A DNA stretch of 64,000 bases from Sphingomonas sp. CFBP 8760. GTDB taxonomy: Bacteria; Pseudomonadota; Alphaproteobacteria; Sphingomonadales; Sphingomonadaceae. The stretch lies in NCBI RefSeq assembly GCF_014841615.1, contig NZ_JACYUG010000006.1:1-64000 (forward strand), given 5' to 3'. The first letter of the stretch is position 1; every line of letters begins with the position of its first letter. A model generated the notes under the pieces. It saw nothing but the letters and a program-made list of their open reading frames with translations, made no database searches and was not told the origin of the DNA. The position numbers were made by a program, and so were the translations under genes. This document shows, in pieces, positions 18,366-28,120 of this stretch.

Positions 18366-19544
18366 TTAGGCGGTGACCATGGCATCCTGCACCACCTCGG
18401 GCAGGATGGCGTCGAGCAGCAGCGCCCCTGCCTCGGTCACGCGCAACCGGTCACCGGTCTGCGCCATCAGGCCGAGGTCGGACAGGCGCGCGACAGCCTT
18501 TGCATCCACCGGCGCGACGCCCCCGGCCAGCCTCGCGATCCGGGCAAGGTCGATCCCCTCGGTCAGGCGCAGGCCCATCAGCAATGCCTCGGTCGCGCGG
18601 TCGTGCGGCGCGAGCGGTTCCTCGCTCTGGGTCCCATGGCCGTTGCGGGCGACGGCGGCGAGCCAGTTTTCCGGCTTGCGGTGCCGCACCGTCGCCAGCC
18701 CGCCCCGCCGGCCATGCGCACCCGGTCCGATCCCGGCATAGTCGCGGTATCGCCAATAGGTCAGGTTGTGCCGGCTCTCCGCCCCCGGCCGGGCATGGTT
18801 GGAGGTTTCATAGGCGGGCAGGCCAGCGGCGGCGGTCATCGCCCTTGTCGTCTCGAAGATGTCGGCCGCCGCATCCTGATCGGGCAGCACCAGCCGACCC
18901 GCCAGCGCTTCGGTCGCGAACCGGGTGCCGGGTTCGATCGTCAACTGATAGAGCGAGATATGCTCGGTGCCGAACGCCAGCGCGCGGGCCAGTTCCGCCT
19001 GCCACGACGCCAAGGGTTGATCGGGCCGGGCGTAGATCAGGTCGATGCTGACCCGCGCGAACGCCGATTGCGCCACGCCGAGCGCGGCAACCCCCTCCGC
19101 CACGTCATGCGCACGGCCAAGGAAATGCAGCGCGCGATCATCGAGCGATTGCAGGCCGAGCGATACGCGGTTGACCCCGGCCGCCGCCAGATCGGCGAAC
19201 CGCGCCGCCTCCACCGATGACGGATTCGCCTCCAGCGTGATCTCCACGCCGGGCGCGAACCCCCATGCCGCCGATGCCGCATCGAGGATCGCCGCGACCG
19301 TCGCCGGCGGCATCAGCGAGGGGGTGCCGCCGCCGAAGAACACCGATCCGATCCGCCGCCCCGGCAACAGGGCCGCCTCATGCCTCAAATCGGCGATCAG
19401 CGCGTCCCGCCAGGCGGCCTGATCCACCGCGGCACGGACATGACTGTTGAAATCGCAATAAGGACATTTGGACACGCAGAACGGCCAGTGGACATACAGC
19501 GCCAGATCGTCGGGTTCGCCAACAGGGGTTCGCAAGACATTCAT
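18366..19544 (-). CDS. hemW: Radical SAM heme chaperone HemW
   Basis: HemN-like radical SAM protein of 392 aa that binds heme for delivery to respiratory proteins. The iron-sulfur motif CVSKCPYC is near residue 23, followed by VFFGGGTPSL, ITLEANPSS and the C-terminal HemN domain. The start at 19544 gives the family length; the open frame upstream carries no similarity. Only 11 bases separate its start from the divergent CAP gene. It lacks the longer N-terminus of true HemN coproporphyrinogen oxidase. Confidence 0.9.
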   Translation of the reverse strand: MNVLRTPVGEPDDLALYVHWPFCVSKCPYCDFNSHVRAAVDQAAWRDALIADLRHEAALLPGRRIGSVFFGGGTPSLMPPATVAAILDAASAAWGFAPGVEITLEANPSSVEAARFADLAAAGVNRVSLGLQSLDDRALHFLGRAHDVAEGVAALGVAQSAFARVSIDLIYARPDQPLASWQAELARALAFGTEHISLYQLTIEPGTRFATEALAGRLVLPDQDAAADIFETTRAMTAAAGLPAYETSNHARPGAESRHNLTYWRYRDYAGIGPGAHGRRGGLATVRHRKPENWLAAVARNGHGTQSEEPLAPHDRATEALLMGLRLTEGIDLARIARLAGGVAPVDAKAVARLSDLGLMAQTGDRLRVTEAGALLLDAILPEVVQDAMVTA

Positions 19545-19555
19545 CGGCGTGCGAT

Positions 19556-20125
19556 ATGGCGTTCTGTATGGAGTTGGCAAAGTTTCCGTTGCTGTTGGTC
19601 TGCGCGATAGTGGCATCCGCCGCCGTGGCGGCATCGCGGGCTGCCGCGCCCGCTGCCCTGACGCCGTCGGCACCCGTGCGCGCGGTCGATGCGCTGCGGC
19701 AGGCGGTACTGGACGCGCATCGACAGGCACGGGCGCAGGTCGGCCTGCCGCCGCTGGCGTGGAACGACGATCTTGCCGCCGCCGCGCGCGATCACGCCGC
19801 GATGCTGGCCCGGATGGGAACGCTGCGCCACGACGATCGACCATCCGTGGAGGAGCAGGGCGAAAATCTGTGGGCGGGTACGCGCGGCGCCTATGCCTAT
19901 CGCGAGATGGTCGCGGCATGGGCGGAGGAAGCCGCCCATTTCGTCAACGCCCCCGCCCCGCGTTTCAGCCGTACCGGCCAGTGGCAGGATGCCGGCCATT
20001 ATGCGCAGATCGTCTGGCGCGACACGCGCGAGGTGGGTTGCGCGACCGCCAGCGATCCTCGCGAGGATTATCTGGTGTGCCGGTATCGCCCGGCCGGCAA
20101 TATCGTGGGCCGACCGGCGTTCTAG
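19556..20125 (+). CDS. Exported CAP-domain (SCP/PR1-like) protein
   Basis: A 189-aa protein with a signal peptide (residues 1-30) and a CAP domain showing the usual signatures: LRHDDRP (His), GENLWAG, GHYAQIVWRDTREVGC and YLVCRY. Bacterial CAP proteins are extracellular or periplasmic and of uncertain function. An alternative ATG is at 19568. It is followed by a palindromic repeat. Confidence 0.85.
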   Translation: MAFCMELAKFPLLLVCAIVASAAVAASRAAAPAALTPSAPVRAVDALRQAVLDAHRQARAQVGLPPLAWNDDLAAAARDHAAMLARMGTLRHDDRPSVEEQGENLWAGTRGAYAYREMVAAWAEEAAHFVNAPAPRFSRTGQWQDAGHYAQIVWRDTREVGCATASDPREDYLVCRYRPAGNIVGRPAF

Positions 20126-20153
20126 GCCCGACCGACGCCTATCAGACACAAGA

Positions 20154-20208
20154 CCGTCATTGCGTGGCAAGCCGGATCGCCGCGTCGCCCCGCTCCTCGC
20201 AATGACGG
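20154..20208. repeat. Palindromic intergenic repeat (REP/RPE-like)
   Basis: Inverted arms CCGTCATTGCG (20154-20164) and CGCAATGACGG (20198-20208) with a GC-rich spacer, in the gap between the CAP gene and rdgB. It has the outer CGTCAT-x-GCG theme of the longer palindrome at 34382-34458, suggesting a dispersed family. It could also stop transcription between these convergent genes. Confidence 0.6.
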
Positions 20209-20237
20209 ATCACAAGGTGTGGGGACGACCGCGATCG

Positions 20238-20867
20238 TCAGAACACCGCTGCGACCAGTTGCCGGAACGCATCGGCCCGGTGGCTGATCTCGTTCTTGGT
20301 CGCGTCGTCCATTTCCGCGAAGGTGCGGTCATGGCCATCGGGCACGAACATCGGGTCGTAGCCATGGCCGTTGTCACCACGCGGCGGATCGACGAGCGTA
20401 CCGTCCACCCGCCCCTCGAACCATTCGACATGGCCGTCCGGCCACGCCAGCGCCAGCGCGCAGACGAAATGCGCGGTCCGCGCCGGTGCCGGGCCGGTCG
20501 CGGCCAATGCGCGTTCGACCAGCGTCATCGCCATGCCGAAATCCTTGGCCTCGCCACCCCAGCGGGCGGAGAAGATGCCGGGATCGCCGCCCAGCGCATC
20601 GACGCACAGGCCGCTGTCGTCCGCCAGTGCGGGCAGGCCGGACAGATCTGCCGCCGCCCGCGCCTTCAGCTCGGCGTTCATGACGAAGGTGGTGCCGGTT
20701 TCCTCCGGCTCCGGCAGGTCGAGTTCGCCCGCAGAGACGACATCCAGCCCCCGCCCTTCCAGCAAGGCGGCGATCTCGCGGACCTTGCCCTTGTTGTGGC
20801 TGGCGATCACCAGCCGGCCGGGTGCCAGCTTGCGGATCGCCTGCGGATCGCGGCCCTCTCCGCTCAC
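20238..20867 (-). CDS. rdgB: dITP/XTP pyrophosphatase
   Basis: House-cleaning enzyme hydrolysing non-canonical purine nucleoside triphosphates, 209 aa. Signatures: [34 protein letters not shown] and GYDPMF...FAEM. Its ATG overlaps the rph stop codon (4 bases), so rph-rdgB is one operon. Confidence 0.95.
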   Translation of the reverse strand: MSGEGRDPQAIRKLAPGRLVIASHNKGKVREIAALLEGRGLDVVSAGELDLPEPEETGTTFVMNAELKARAAADLSGLPALADDSGLCVDALGGDPGIFSARWGGEAKDFGMAMTLVERALAATGPAPARTAHFVCALALAWPDGHVEWFEGRVDGTLVDPPRGDNGHGYDPMFVPDGHDRTFAEMDDATKNEISHRADAFRQLVAAVF

Positions 20868-21583
20868 TTCACGGCCTCGGCCTGCGCGCGGAAGATGTCG
20901 GCGCAGCCCATCCGCGCCAGACGGAGCAGGCGGAGCAGCGCCTCCTCATCATAGGTTGCGTGTTCGGCGGTCGCCTGCGCCTCGGCAATGTGGCCGTTTT
21001 CGAGCAGCACGAAGTTTCCGTCGGCGTCGGCGTTCGAATCTTCGTCATAGTCGAGGTCGAGGACGGCATTGCCCTGATAGATGCCGCAGCTGACCGCCGC
21101 GACCTTCTGCCTGATCGGATCGACCGTCAGCTTGCCCGATGCCAGCAGCCCGTCGACCGCAAGGCGCAACGCGACCCAGCCGCCGGAGATCGCGGCGGTA
21201 CGCGTGCCGCCGTCCGCCTGGATCACGTCGCAATCGATCACGATCTGCCGCTCGCCGAGCAGCTTCATGTCGACCACCGCGCGCAAGGATCGGCCGATCA
21301 GCCGCTGGATTTCCTGCGTCCGGCCGGACTGCTTGCCCTTCGCCGCTTCGCGGTTGCCACGGGTGTGGGTGGCGCGGGGCAGCATCCCGTATTCCGCCGT
21401 CACCCAGCCTTCGCCCTTGCCGCGCAGGAACGGCGGCACGCGTTCCTCGATCGAGGCGGTGACGAGGACCTTGGTGTCGCCGAAGCCGATCAGCACCGAT
21501 CCCTCGGCATGGCGGGTGAAGCGCGGTTCGATGCTGATCGTGCGCATCTGGTCGGGGGTGCGGCCGCTGGGGCGCATGGGCAT
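20864..21583 (-). CDS. rph: Ribonuclease PH
   Basis: Phosphorolytic 3'-5' exoribonuclease that trims tRNA 3' ends, 239 aa. It begins [14 protein letters not shown] and contains the RNase PH features [27 protein letters not shown] and [14 protein letters not shown]. It is divergent from hrcA, a common alphaproteobacterial order, and is followed by rdgB. Confidence 0.97.
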   Translation of the reverse strand: MPMRPSGRTPDQMRTISIEPRFTRHAEGSVLIGFGDTKVLVTASIEERVPPFLRGKGEGWVTAEYGMLPRATHTRGNREAAKGKQSGRTQEIQRLIGRSLRAVVDMKLLGERQIVIDCDVIQADGGTRTAAISGGWVALRLAVDGLLASGKLTVDPIRQKVAAVSCGIYQGNAVLDLDYDEDSNADADGNFVLLENGHIAEAQATAEHATYDEEALLRLLRLARMGCADIFRAQAEAVK

Positions 21584-21648
21584 TTCCTATGGTCGATAAA
21601 ACTGGTCGCGTGCCTAGCCTTCCGTTCCGGGCCACGCCAGCCTAGATC

Positions 21649-22707
21649 ATGGGCATGGGACCACCCGTCGCCGAACTGACCGACCGGGCGCGCGAGATTT
21701 TTCGCGCGGTGGTGGACGGGTATATCATGTCCGGCGTGCCGGTGGGGTCGAAGACGATCGCGCTCGCCTCCGGGCTCAACCTGTCGCCCGCCTCGATCCG
21801 GCACGTGATGGGTGAACTGGAATCGCTGGGGCTGCTCGAATCCCCGCATACCTCCGCCGGCCGCCGGCCGACCGAACGCGGCCTGCGCCTGTTCGTCGAC
21901 GGCATGATGCAGGCGACCGAACCCAGCGCGGACGAGCGCGCGCAGATCGAGGCGCAGATCGGCCGCAACGCCGGTCGCGGCGGCCCGGTGGAAGAGGCGC
22001 TAGCCGCCACCACCGCCGCGCTGTCCGGCCTGTCGGCGTGCGCGGGGCTGGTGCTGGTGCCCAAGCGCGAGCTGACGCTACGCTCGATCGGCTTCGTGCC
22101 GCTTTCGCCGGTGCAGGCGCTGGCGGTGCTGGTGGCGGAGGACGGCACGGTGGAGAACCGCGTGCTCGATCTGCCACCCGGCCTGACGGGATCGGCGCTG
22201 GTCGAGGCGGGTAATTTCATGTCCGCGACCCTGACCGGCCTGACGCTGGCGGAGGCACGGGCACGCCTGGAGCGGGAACTGACCGATCGTCGCGCGGCAC
22301 TGGACGGCGCGGCGCGGGCGCTGGTCGAACGCGGACTGGCGGTGTGGAGCGAGGACGGCGATCGCCGCCCGGTGCTGATCGTGCGGGGACAGGGCCGGTT
22401 GATCGACGACGCCGCCACCGCCGATCTGGACCGGGTGCGCGATCTGCTCGACGATCTCGACGGCAAGCAGGAGATCGCCAGCCTGCTCGATTCCGCCAGT
22501 GCGGGCGAGGCGACCCGGATTTTCATCGGTGCAGAGAACAAGTTGTTCGCGCTGTCGGGATCGTCGGTGATCGCGCGGCCGTTCCGCGGACCGGGCGGTC
22601 AGGTGATCGGGGTGGTCGGCGTGATCGGGCCGACGCGGTTGAACTACGCGCGGGTCGTGCCCATGGTGGATTTCACCGCGGCGACGCTTGCCCGCCTGAT
22701 GGGTTGA
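21649..22707 (+). CDS. hrcA: Heat-inducible transcription repressor HrcA
   Basis: Repressor that binds CIRCE operators (usually at groESL), 352 aa. The N-terminal winged helix (LTDRAREIFRAVVDGYI, SPASIRHVMGELE, HTSAGRRPTERG) is followed by the GAF-like effector domain ending with VGVIGPTRLNYARVV. It is 15 bases from grpE, forming the classic hrcA-grpE pair. No CIRCE sequence (TTAGCACTC-N9-GAGTGCTAA) is visible upstream, so it does not seem to be self-controlled through CIRCE here. Confidence 0.95.
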   Translation: MGMGPPVAELTDRAREIFRAVVDGYIMSGVPVGSKTIALASGLNLSPASIRHVMGELESLGLLESPHTSAGRRPTERGLRLFVDGMMQATEPSADERAQIEAQIGRNAGRGGPVEEALAATTAALSGLSACAGLVLVPKRELTLRSIGFVPLSPVQALAVLVAEDGTVENRVLDLPPGLTGSALVEAGNFMSATLTGLTLAEARARLERELTDRRAALDGAARALVERGLAVWSEDGDRRPVLIVRGQGRLIDDAATADLDRVRDLLDDLDGKQEIASLLDSASAGEATRIFIGAENKLFALSGSSVIARPFRGPGGQVIGVVGVIGPTRLNYARVVPMVDFTAATLARLMG

Positions 22708-22722
22708 TAACAGGAAGAATCG

Positions 22723-23277
22723 ATGATCGACGAGAACGATACCGGCACCGACACGCTGCGCGAGGAAACCGCAGAGGCCGCGCCCGAAGTGGCCGAACAC
22801 GACACCGCGCAGGCCCGCATCGCCGAACTGGAAAGCCAGCTGGCCGAGGCGAAGCAGGCCACGCTTTATGCGCAGGCGGATATCCAGAACGTCCGCCGCC
22901 GCGCCGAAAAGGACGCCACCGATGCGCGCGCCTATGCCGCGACCAGCTTCGCGCGCGATATCCTGTCGGTGGCCGACAACCTTCACCGCGGCCTGCTGGC
23001 GATCCCCGCCGATGCGCGCGAGGACGACCGGTTCAAGGGACTGGTCACCGGACTGGACGCCACGGGCCGCGAACTGGACAACGTGCTGGCCCGCCACGGC
23101 ATCACCCGGATCGAGGCGATGGGCGCGACGCTCGATCCCAACAAGCATCAGGCGATGATGGAGATGCCCAGCGACGCCGAGCCGGGCACCGTCGTGCAGG
23201 AGATGCAGGCCGGTTACATGATCAAGGACCGGCTGCTGCGCCCCGCGCTGGTCGCGGTGGCGAAGAAGCCCGACTGA
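22723..23277 (+). CDS. grpE: Nucleotide exchange factor GrpE
   Basis: Co-chaperone that exchanges ADP on DnaK, 184 aa. A charged N-terminus and long coiled coil (about residues 25-60, RIAELESQLAEAKQ) are followed by the core with DIQNVRRRAEKD, DILSVADNLHR and the C-terminal beta domain GYMIKDRLLRPALVAVA. It lies directly after hrcA. Confidence 0.97.
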   Translation: MIDENDTGTDTLREETAEAAPEVAEHDTAQARIAELESQLAEAKQATLYAQADIQNVRRRAEKDATDARAYAATSFARDILSVADNLHRGLLAIPADAREDDRFKGLVTGLDATGRELDNVLARHGITRIEAMGATLDPNKHQAMMEMPSDAEPGTVVQEMQAGYMIKDRLLRPALVAVAKKPD

Positions 23278-23371
23278 TCCCGGACGGCTCCCCTTGCCCG
23301 CCGGGCGGGGAGCCGGTCCGGTGGCGACGCCCGTCTCGACTTCGCAGCGGCCGGGCGGCAAGGAGTTGGCC

Positions 23372-24595
23372 ATGAACGACAATCTCACCGCCGATCGCCC
23401 CAGCTTCGTCACCCATCTCGAATGTTCGATGACGGGCGAGCGCTATGACGCCGACAGGCTGCACGGCCTGTCGCGCGTCGGCCGGCCGTTGCTGGTCCGC
23501 TACGACTTGGCCGCCGCCGGCGCGGCTCTGTCACGCGATGCCCTGTCGGCGCGGCCGACCGATCTGTGGCGGTGGCGCGAATTGCTGCCGGTGCGCCACA
23601 CCCGCGATATCGTCAGCCTCGGCGAGATCGAGACCCCGCTGGTGCCGATCCCGGTCAGCGGCGGTGCCAACGTGCTGGTCAAGGACGAAGGGCGACTGCC
23701 GACCGGCAGCTTCAAGGCGCGCGGTCTGGTGATGGCGGTGGCGATGGCGAAGGAACTGGGCGTCACCCGGATCGCGATGCCGACCAACGGCAATGCCGGT
23801 GCCGCGCTCGCCGCCTATGCCAGCCGGCTGGGGATCGAGACGATCGTCTTCTGCCCGGAGGACACGCCCGAGATCAATGTGCGCGAGATCGCGATGCAGG
23901 GTGCGCGCGTCTGGCGGGTCAACGGCCTGATCGACGATTGCGGCGCGGTCGTCGGCAAGGGTGCCGCAGAGGGCCGCTGGTTCGACTTCTCGACCTTGAA
24001 GGAACCCTACCGGATCGAGGGCAAGAAGACGATGGGACTGGAACTGGCAGCACAGTTCGGCTGGGACCTGCCCGACGCGATCTTCTATCCGACCGGTGGC
24101 GGCACCGGCCTGATCGGTATGTGGAAGGCGTTCGACGAACTGGAGAAGCTCGGCTGGATCGGCTCGAAGCGCCCGCGCATGTATGCGGTGCAGGCATCGG
24201 GCTGCGCCCCGATCGTCCGCGCGTTCGAGGCGGGCGAGGAACATGCCGAACGCTGGGAGGACGCGCATACCATCGCGATGGGCATCCGCGTGCCGCGCGC
24301 GGTCGGCGACTTCCTGATCCTGCGCGCGGTGCGGGAAAGCGGGGGCAAGGCACTGGGCGTCGGCGATCCCGCGATCCTGAAGGCGGTGGAGGATTGTGCG
24401 CAGCGTGACGGCCTGCTGCTGTGCCCGGAAGGTGGCGCGACGCTGGCGGCGTATCGCGAGGCACTGCGTACCGGCGAGGTGGACGAGGACGAGCGCGTCG
24501 TGCTGTTCAACTGCGCGACCGGGCTGAAATACCCGATGCCCCCCTCGCCGCAGACGCTGGACCGGCACGCACCGATCGATTTCGACGCGCTATGA
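23372..24595 (+). CDS. thrC: Threonine synthase
   Basis: PLP-dependent conversion of O-phosphohomoserine to threonine, 407 aa. PLP lysine in TGSFKARG (K115), phosphate loop PTGGGTGLIG, and an N-terminal segment (FVTHLECSMTGERY) typical of the long thrC group. The ATG at 23372 has GGAG upstream. Its TGA overlaps the trhO ATG. A related fold-type II enzyme cannot be fully excluded, but length and N-terminus fit ThrC. Confidence 0.88.
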   Translation: MNDNLTADRPSFVTHLECSMTGERYDADRLHGLSRVGRPLLVRYDLAAAGAALSRDALSARPTDLWRWRELLPVRHTRDIVSLGEIETPLVPIPVSGGANVLVKDEGRLPTGSFKARGLVMAVAMAKELGVTRIAMPTNGNAGAALAAYASRLGIETIVFCPEDTPEINVREIAMQGARVWRVNGLIDDCGAVVGKGAAEGRWFDFSTLKEPYRIEGKKTMGLELAAQFGWDLPDAIFYPTGGGTGLIGMWKAFDELEKLGWIGSKRPRMYAVQASGCAPIVRAFEAGEEHAERWEDAHTIAMGIRVPRAVGDFLILRAVRESGGKALGVGDPAILKAVEDCAQRDGLLLCPEGGATLAAYREALRTGEVDEDERVVLFNCATGLKYPMPPSPQTLDRHAPIDFDAL

Positions 24596-25521
24596 CGGTC
24601 CGGATCGCGGCGCTCTATCGCTTTGCCCGGTTCGCCGATCCGGCGGCGATCCGCGCGCATCTCGAAGCGGTGGCGGAGGCGGCGGGCATCCGGGGTACGT
24701 TGCTGATCGCGGGCGAGGGCATCAACGGCACCATCGCGGGCAGCGACGATGGCATCGAGACGATGCTGGCGGCGATCCGCGCCCTGCCCGGCTGTGCCGA
24801 TCTCGCCCCCAAGTTCGCCGAGGCGGCGGCGATACCCTTTCATCGCCTCAAGGTGCGGGAGAAGCGTGAGATCGTGACGATGGGCGTCCCGGATATCGAT
24901 CCGCTGGACGATGTCGGCACCTATGTCGCCCCCGCCGACTGGAACGCGCTGATCGACGATCCCGACACGGTGGTGGTCGACACGCGCAACGACTATGAGG
25001 TCGCGATCGGCAGCTTCAAAGGCGCCGTCGACCCCGCCACCGCCAGTTTCCGCGATTTCCCCGCTTGGGTCGCGGCGCATCGCGACGATCTGGCGGGCAA
25101 GCGCGTCGCGATGTTCTGCACCGGCGGCATCCGCTGCGAAAAGGCGACCGCTTATCTGAAGCGCGAGGGCGTTGACGACGTGTTCCACCTCGATGGCGGC
25201 ATCCTGCGCTATCTGGAGGAGATGCCCGCCGCCGACAGTCGGTGGCAGGGCGAGTGTTTCGTGTTCGACGAGCGCGTGGCAGTGGGGCAAGGCCTGGCGG
25301 CGGGCACGCATGTCCTGTGCCGTGGCTGCCGGATGCCGGTCAGCGCCAACGACCGGACCTCGCCCCTGTTCGTCGAGGGCGTGTCATGCCCCGGTTGCCA
25401 CGGATCGCGTGATACGACGCGACAGGCCGGCTATGCCGAGCGGCACCGGCAGGTCAAACTCGCCGAAGCGCGCGGCGAGACGCATGTCGGCAAGCGGGTC
25501 GAGCCTTCCCTCCCCGGTTGA
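24592..25521 (+). CDS. trhO: tRNA uridine(34) hydroxylase TrhO (rhodanese-related)
   Basis: Oxygen-dependent hydroxylation of U34 in tRNA, YceA family, 309 aa. An N-terminal acylphosphatase-like domain (GTLLIAGEGINGTIAG) is followed by a rhodanese domain with the catalytic Cys in MFCTGGIRCEKA and a C-terminal zinc-type CRGCRMPV...CPGCHGS. The ATG overlaps the thrC stop (ATGA). It ends in a strong terminator at 25534. Confidence 0.92.
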   Translation: MTVRIAALYRFARFADPAAIRAHLEAVAEAAGIRGTLLIAGEGINGTIAGSDDGIETMLAAIRALPGCADLAPKFAEAAAIPFHRLKVREKREIVTMGVPDIDPLDDVGTYVAPADWNALIDDPDTVVVDTRNDYEVAIGSFKGAVDPATASFRDFPAWVAAHRDDLAGKRVAMFCTGGIRCEKATAYLKREGVDDVFHLDGGILRYLEEMPAADSRWQGECFVFDERVAVGQGLAAGTHVLCRGCRMPVSANDRTSPLFVEGVSCPGCHGSRDTTRQAGYAERHRQVKLAEARGETHVGKRVEPSLPG

Positions 25522-25533
25522 CGGGAAAGGGAA

Positions 25534-25555
25534 GGACCGGAGCCGGTCCTTATTT
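25534..25555 (+). terminator. Terminator of thrC-trhO
   Basis: Perfect hairpin GGACCGG-AG-CCGGTCC (25534-25549) followed by TTATTT on the plus strand. The T-run overlaps the stop codon (TAA, read from 25552 to 25550) of the convergent lipoprotein gene. Confidence 0.75.
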
Positions 25556-26752
25556 GCCGAAGCCGGCCGGCGCCGGCGACACGACCGTATTGGCGTTCCC
25601 CCGCACCTCCTGCACCTCCAGCGCGCGTTCGGCGACGCCGTCGCGGCCGAAGCGGAAGGCGCCGTCTATCCCGGAAAAACCATCCGCATCGCGCAGCTTC
25701 CCTTCGGGAAACGACGAACCGACCCGCCAGTCGCGCGCGATCCGCACCGTCAGCAACACCGCATCATAACCCAGGCTCGACAACCGATAGGGCGCGGTGC
25801 CGAAGCGGGTGCGGTATTTCACGGCATATTGCCGGTACAGGGTGTTCGACACGCTGGCGAACCATGCGCCCGCCAATGCCGGCCGCGCGGTTCCCCCGTC
25901 CGAGTTCCACAATTCGGTACCCAAGATTCGCGTGGCGGCACCGCTGCCCCGCTTCACCAGCGGCGCGGCGGCGGCGGCGGTGCCGGCGGCGTCCGCGATC
26001 AGCACCGCGTCATAGGGTGCCTTTGCCGCCAGTCGCTGCACCGCGCCCGTAACCGTGCCGCGGGCATAGGGCTGGAGCGAGACGACCTGCCCCCCCGCCC
26101 CTTCGACCGCCCGCAGGAACGCGGTCGACGCGCGTTCGCCGTACAGGCCGTTGGGCACCAGCCCGGCAAAGCTCGTCACTCCGCGCGAACGGGCATATTC
26201 CACCACCCGCTCCACCGACTGCGCCGGCACATAGCCCATCAGATAGGCCCCGTCGCCCGCGACACCGGTGTCGTTGGAAAAGCTGAGCACGGGCACCCCG
26301 GCCGCCTTGGCAATGGGCGCCACCACGCGCACGTCCTCGGCCAGCAGCGGCCCCAGGATCAGTTGCGCACCCTCGGCGATCGCGCGCTGCGCGGCGGCGG
26401 CGGCACCCGGCGCGGTGTCGTAATTGGTGATCCGCACCGACTGGTTCTGGGTATCGAGCAACGCCAGCATCGTCGCATTGGCGATCGATCGGCCCACCCC
26501 CGCATTGCCGCCGGACAGCGGCACGAGCAGCGCGACGCGGTTGCGCGCGACGTCGCGGGGGATGCCCGCCTCCACCACCGGCGGCGCGACCGGCGCGGCT
26601 GGCCGGGTGACGGCGGGTCGCGGCGGTTCCACCCCGCGCGGCAGCACCGTCGAACAGGCGGACAGCACGCAGGCCGCAGCCAGCGTTATCCAGCGGCGCG
26701 CGGACGAGCGACGCGTCGATCCACGTTGCGGTAAGATGGCGGCCTCTGCCAT
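25550..26752 (-). CDS. Penicillin-binding protein activator (LpoA/LppC-like) lipoprotein
   Basis: A 400-aa lipoprotein: lipobox LSACS after a basic N-region, then a Pro/Ala linker and a type I periplasmic-binding-protein fold (VALLVPLSGGNAGVGR, AQLILGPLLAEDV, VPVLSFSNDTG). This architecture is that of the LppC/LpoA family, which activates peptidoglycan synthases at the outer membrane. It is divergent from rsmI with the start codons overlapping; the same pairing of lppC with rsmI (yraL) is common in proteobacteria. Confidence 0.85.
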   Translation of the reverse strand: MAEAAILPQRGSTRRSSARRWITLAAACVLSACSTVLPRGVEPPRPAVTRPAAPVAPPVVEAGIPRDVARNRVALLVPLSGGNAGVGRSIANATMLALLDTQNQSVRITNYDTAPGAAAAAQRAIAEGAQLILGPLLAEDVRVVAPIAKAAGVPVLSFSNDTGVAGDGAYLMGYVPAQSVERVVEYARSRGVTSFAGLVPNGLYGERASTAFLRAVEGAGGQVVSLQPYARGTVTGAVQRLAAKAPYDAVLIADAAGTAAAAAPLVKRGSGAATRILGTELWNSDGGTARPALAGAWFASVSNTLYRQYAVKYRTRFGTAPYRLSSLGYDAVLLTVRIARDWRVGSSFPEGKLRDADGFSGIDGAFRFGRDGVAERALEVQEVRGNANTVVSPAPAGFGK

Positions 26753-27617
26753 GACGATCCCCATGTCTTTTCTCGAAATCCCAACCGGTCCCGGTCTCGA
26801 TCCCGGACTCTACATCGTCGCGACGCCAATCGGCAATCTCGGTGACCTTTCTCCGCGCGCTGCCGACGTGCTGGCGCGCGCGGACGTGGTGGCGGTGGAG
26901 GACAGCCGCGTCACCGCCGGCCTGTTGCGCCATATCGGTGTGAAGCGGCCGATGATTCCCTATCACGACCATAATGCCGAAGGCGTCCGCCCCAGCCTGA
27001 TCGCCCGGATGGCGACGGAAGCGGTGGCGCTGGTGTCGGACGCGGGCACGCCGCTGATCTCCGATCCCGGTTTCAAGCTGGTCCGCGATGCACGCGCGGC
27101 GGGCCATCTGGTCGTCACGATCCCCGGTCCCTGCGCGGCGGTGGCGGCGCTGACGCTGGCCGGCCTGCCGACCGACCGTTTCCTGTTCCTGGGCTTCCTG
27201 CCCCCCAAGGAAAAGGCGCGGGCGGATGCGATCGCCGAGGTGGCGGCGGTGCGCGCCACGCTGGTCCTCTACGAATCCGGTCCCCGCCTTGCCGCCTGCC
27301 TCGCCACGCTGGCGACCGTGCTCGGCGACCGCGAGGCGGCGGTGACGCGCGAGATCACCAAGAAATTCGAGGAGGCCGTCACCGGTACCCTCGCCACTCT
27401 GGCCGCCCGTTATGCCGACGCCCCCCCGCGCGGCGAGATCGTCATCGTCGTCGCCCCCCCGGGCGAGGCACCGCCGGCCAGCGCGGAGGAGGGCGACACC
27501 GCACTGGCCGAAGCGCTGACCCGCCTGCCCGCCGGACAGGCGGCGAGCGAGGTGGCCAAGGCGCTGGGGCTGGACCGCAAGACGCTGTATGCCAAGGCAC
27601 TGGCGATGAAGAACTGA
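26751..27617 (+). CDS. rsmI: 16S rRNA (cytidine(1402)-2'-O)-methyltransferase
   Basis: Ribosomal RNA methyltransferase of the tetrapyrrole-methylase fold, 288 aa. Signatures: LYIVATPIGNLGDLSPRA, VVAVEDSRVTAGLL, YHDHN, LVSDAGTPLISDPG and LTREITKKFEE-like TREITKKFEEA. The start at 26751 overlaps the divergent gene's start; an alternative ATG is at 26763. It ends 3 bases from the convergent TIMP-like gene. Confidence 0.95.
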   Translation: MTIPMSFLEIPTGPGLDPGLYIVATPIGNLGDLSPRAADVLARADVVAVEDSRVTAGLLRHIGVKRPMIPYHDHNAEGVRPSLIARMATEAVALVSDAGTPLISDPGFKLVRDARAAGHLVVTIPGPCAAVAALTLAGLPTDRFLFLGFLPPKEKARADAIAEVAAVRATLVLYESGPRLAACLATLATVLGDREAAVTREITKKFEEAVTGTLATLAARYADAPPRGEIVIVVAPPGEAPPASAEEGDTALAEALTRLPAGQAASEVAKALGLDRKTLYAKALAMKN

Positions 27618-27620
27618 CCG

Positions 27621-28016
27621 CTATCGACCGATCGCCGCGATCGCGGCCCTGGCGTGCGCAGCTGGCAGGTTGCCGGCGCACGCGTCCGTCCGGTAGCCGC
27701 CGGCCGTGCGCTTGAGGTAGATCAGGTACCGCGTGCCGCGCCGCAGATCGGCCTGACAGGTCGTCGCCTCGCTCAGGATCGTGAGCGGGCCGGACAGCCG
27801 CGCCTTCCAGCTCTTCACGACCCTCACCTTGAACGTCCGATCGGTCGGGCGACGATCGTCGAACCCGGCGACATCGGCAATGACGATCGCATCCGCGGCC
27901 TTCGCCCGTGCCTGCACGCTGCGTGATACGCATCGGCATGCATCGGCTGTCGTCGATGCCGTCATGACCACAGCCGCGACGGCCATCCTGATTCCGATTC
28001 GACGCCTCTCAGACAA
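27621..28016 (-). CDS. Exported TIMP-like (NTR-fold) protein
   Basis: A 131-aa exported protein. The TTG start at 28016 has GGGAG 7 bases upstream and supplies a basic N-region before the hydrophobic core; cleavage before ACRCVS is likely. The mature part starts with CRCVS and carries further cysteines (TTCQADL, TDACAGN), AADAIVIADVAGF and TRYLIYLKR. This matches the layout of bacterial TIMP/netrin-type domains. Function unknown; could bind a surface protein or protease. It sits between rsmI and yraN, which are often neighbours. Confidence 0.65.
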   Translation of the reverse strand: MSERRRIGIRMAVAAVVMTASTTADACRCVSRSVQARAKAADAIVIADVAGFDDRRPTDRTFKVRVVKSWKARLSGPLTILSEATTCQADLRRGTRYLIYLKRTAGGYRTDACAGNLPAAHARAAIAAIGR

Positions 28017-28120
28017 CAGCCGTCTCCCGATCGTGCGTCGTATCTAGTCCTGGAATGCCGGGATCATAGAGAGTTTCTGGATCGTCCCGACGCCGGAGCC
28101 TGCGCGCAAGCACCGCCTGT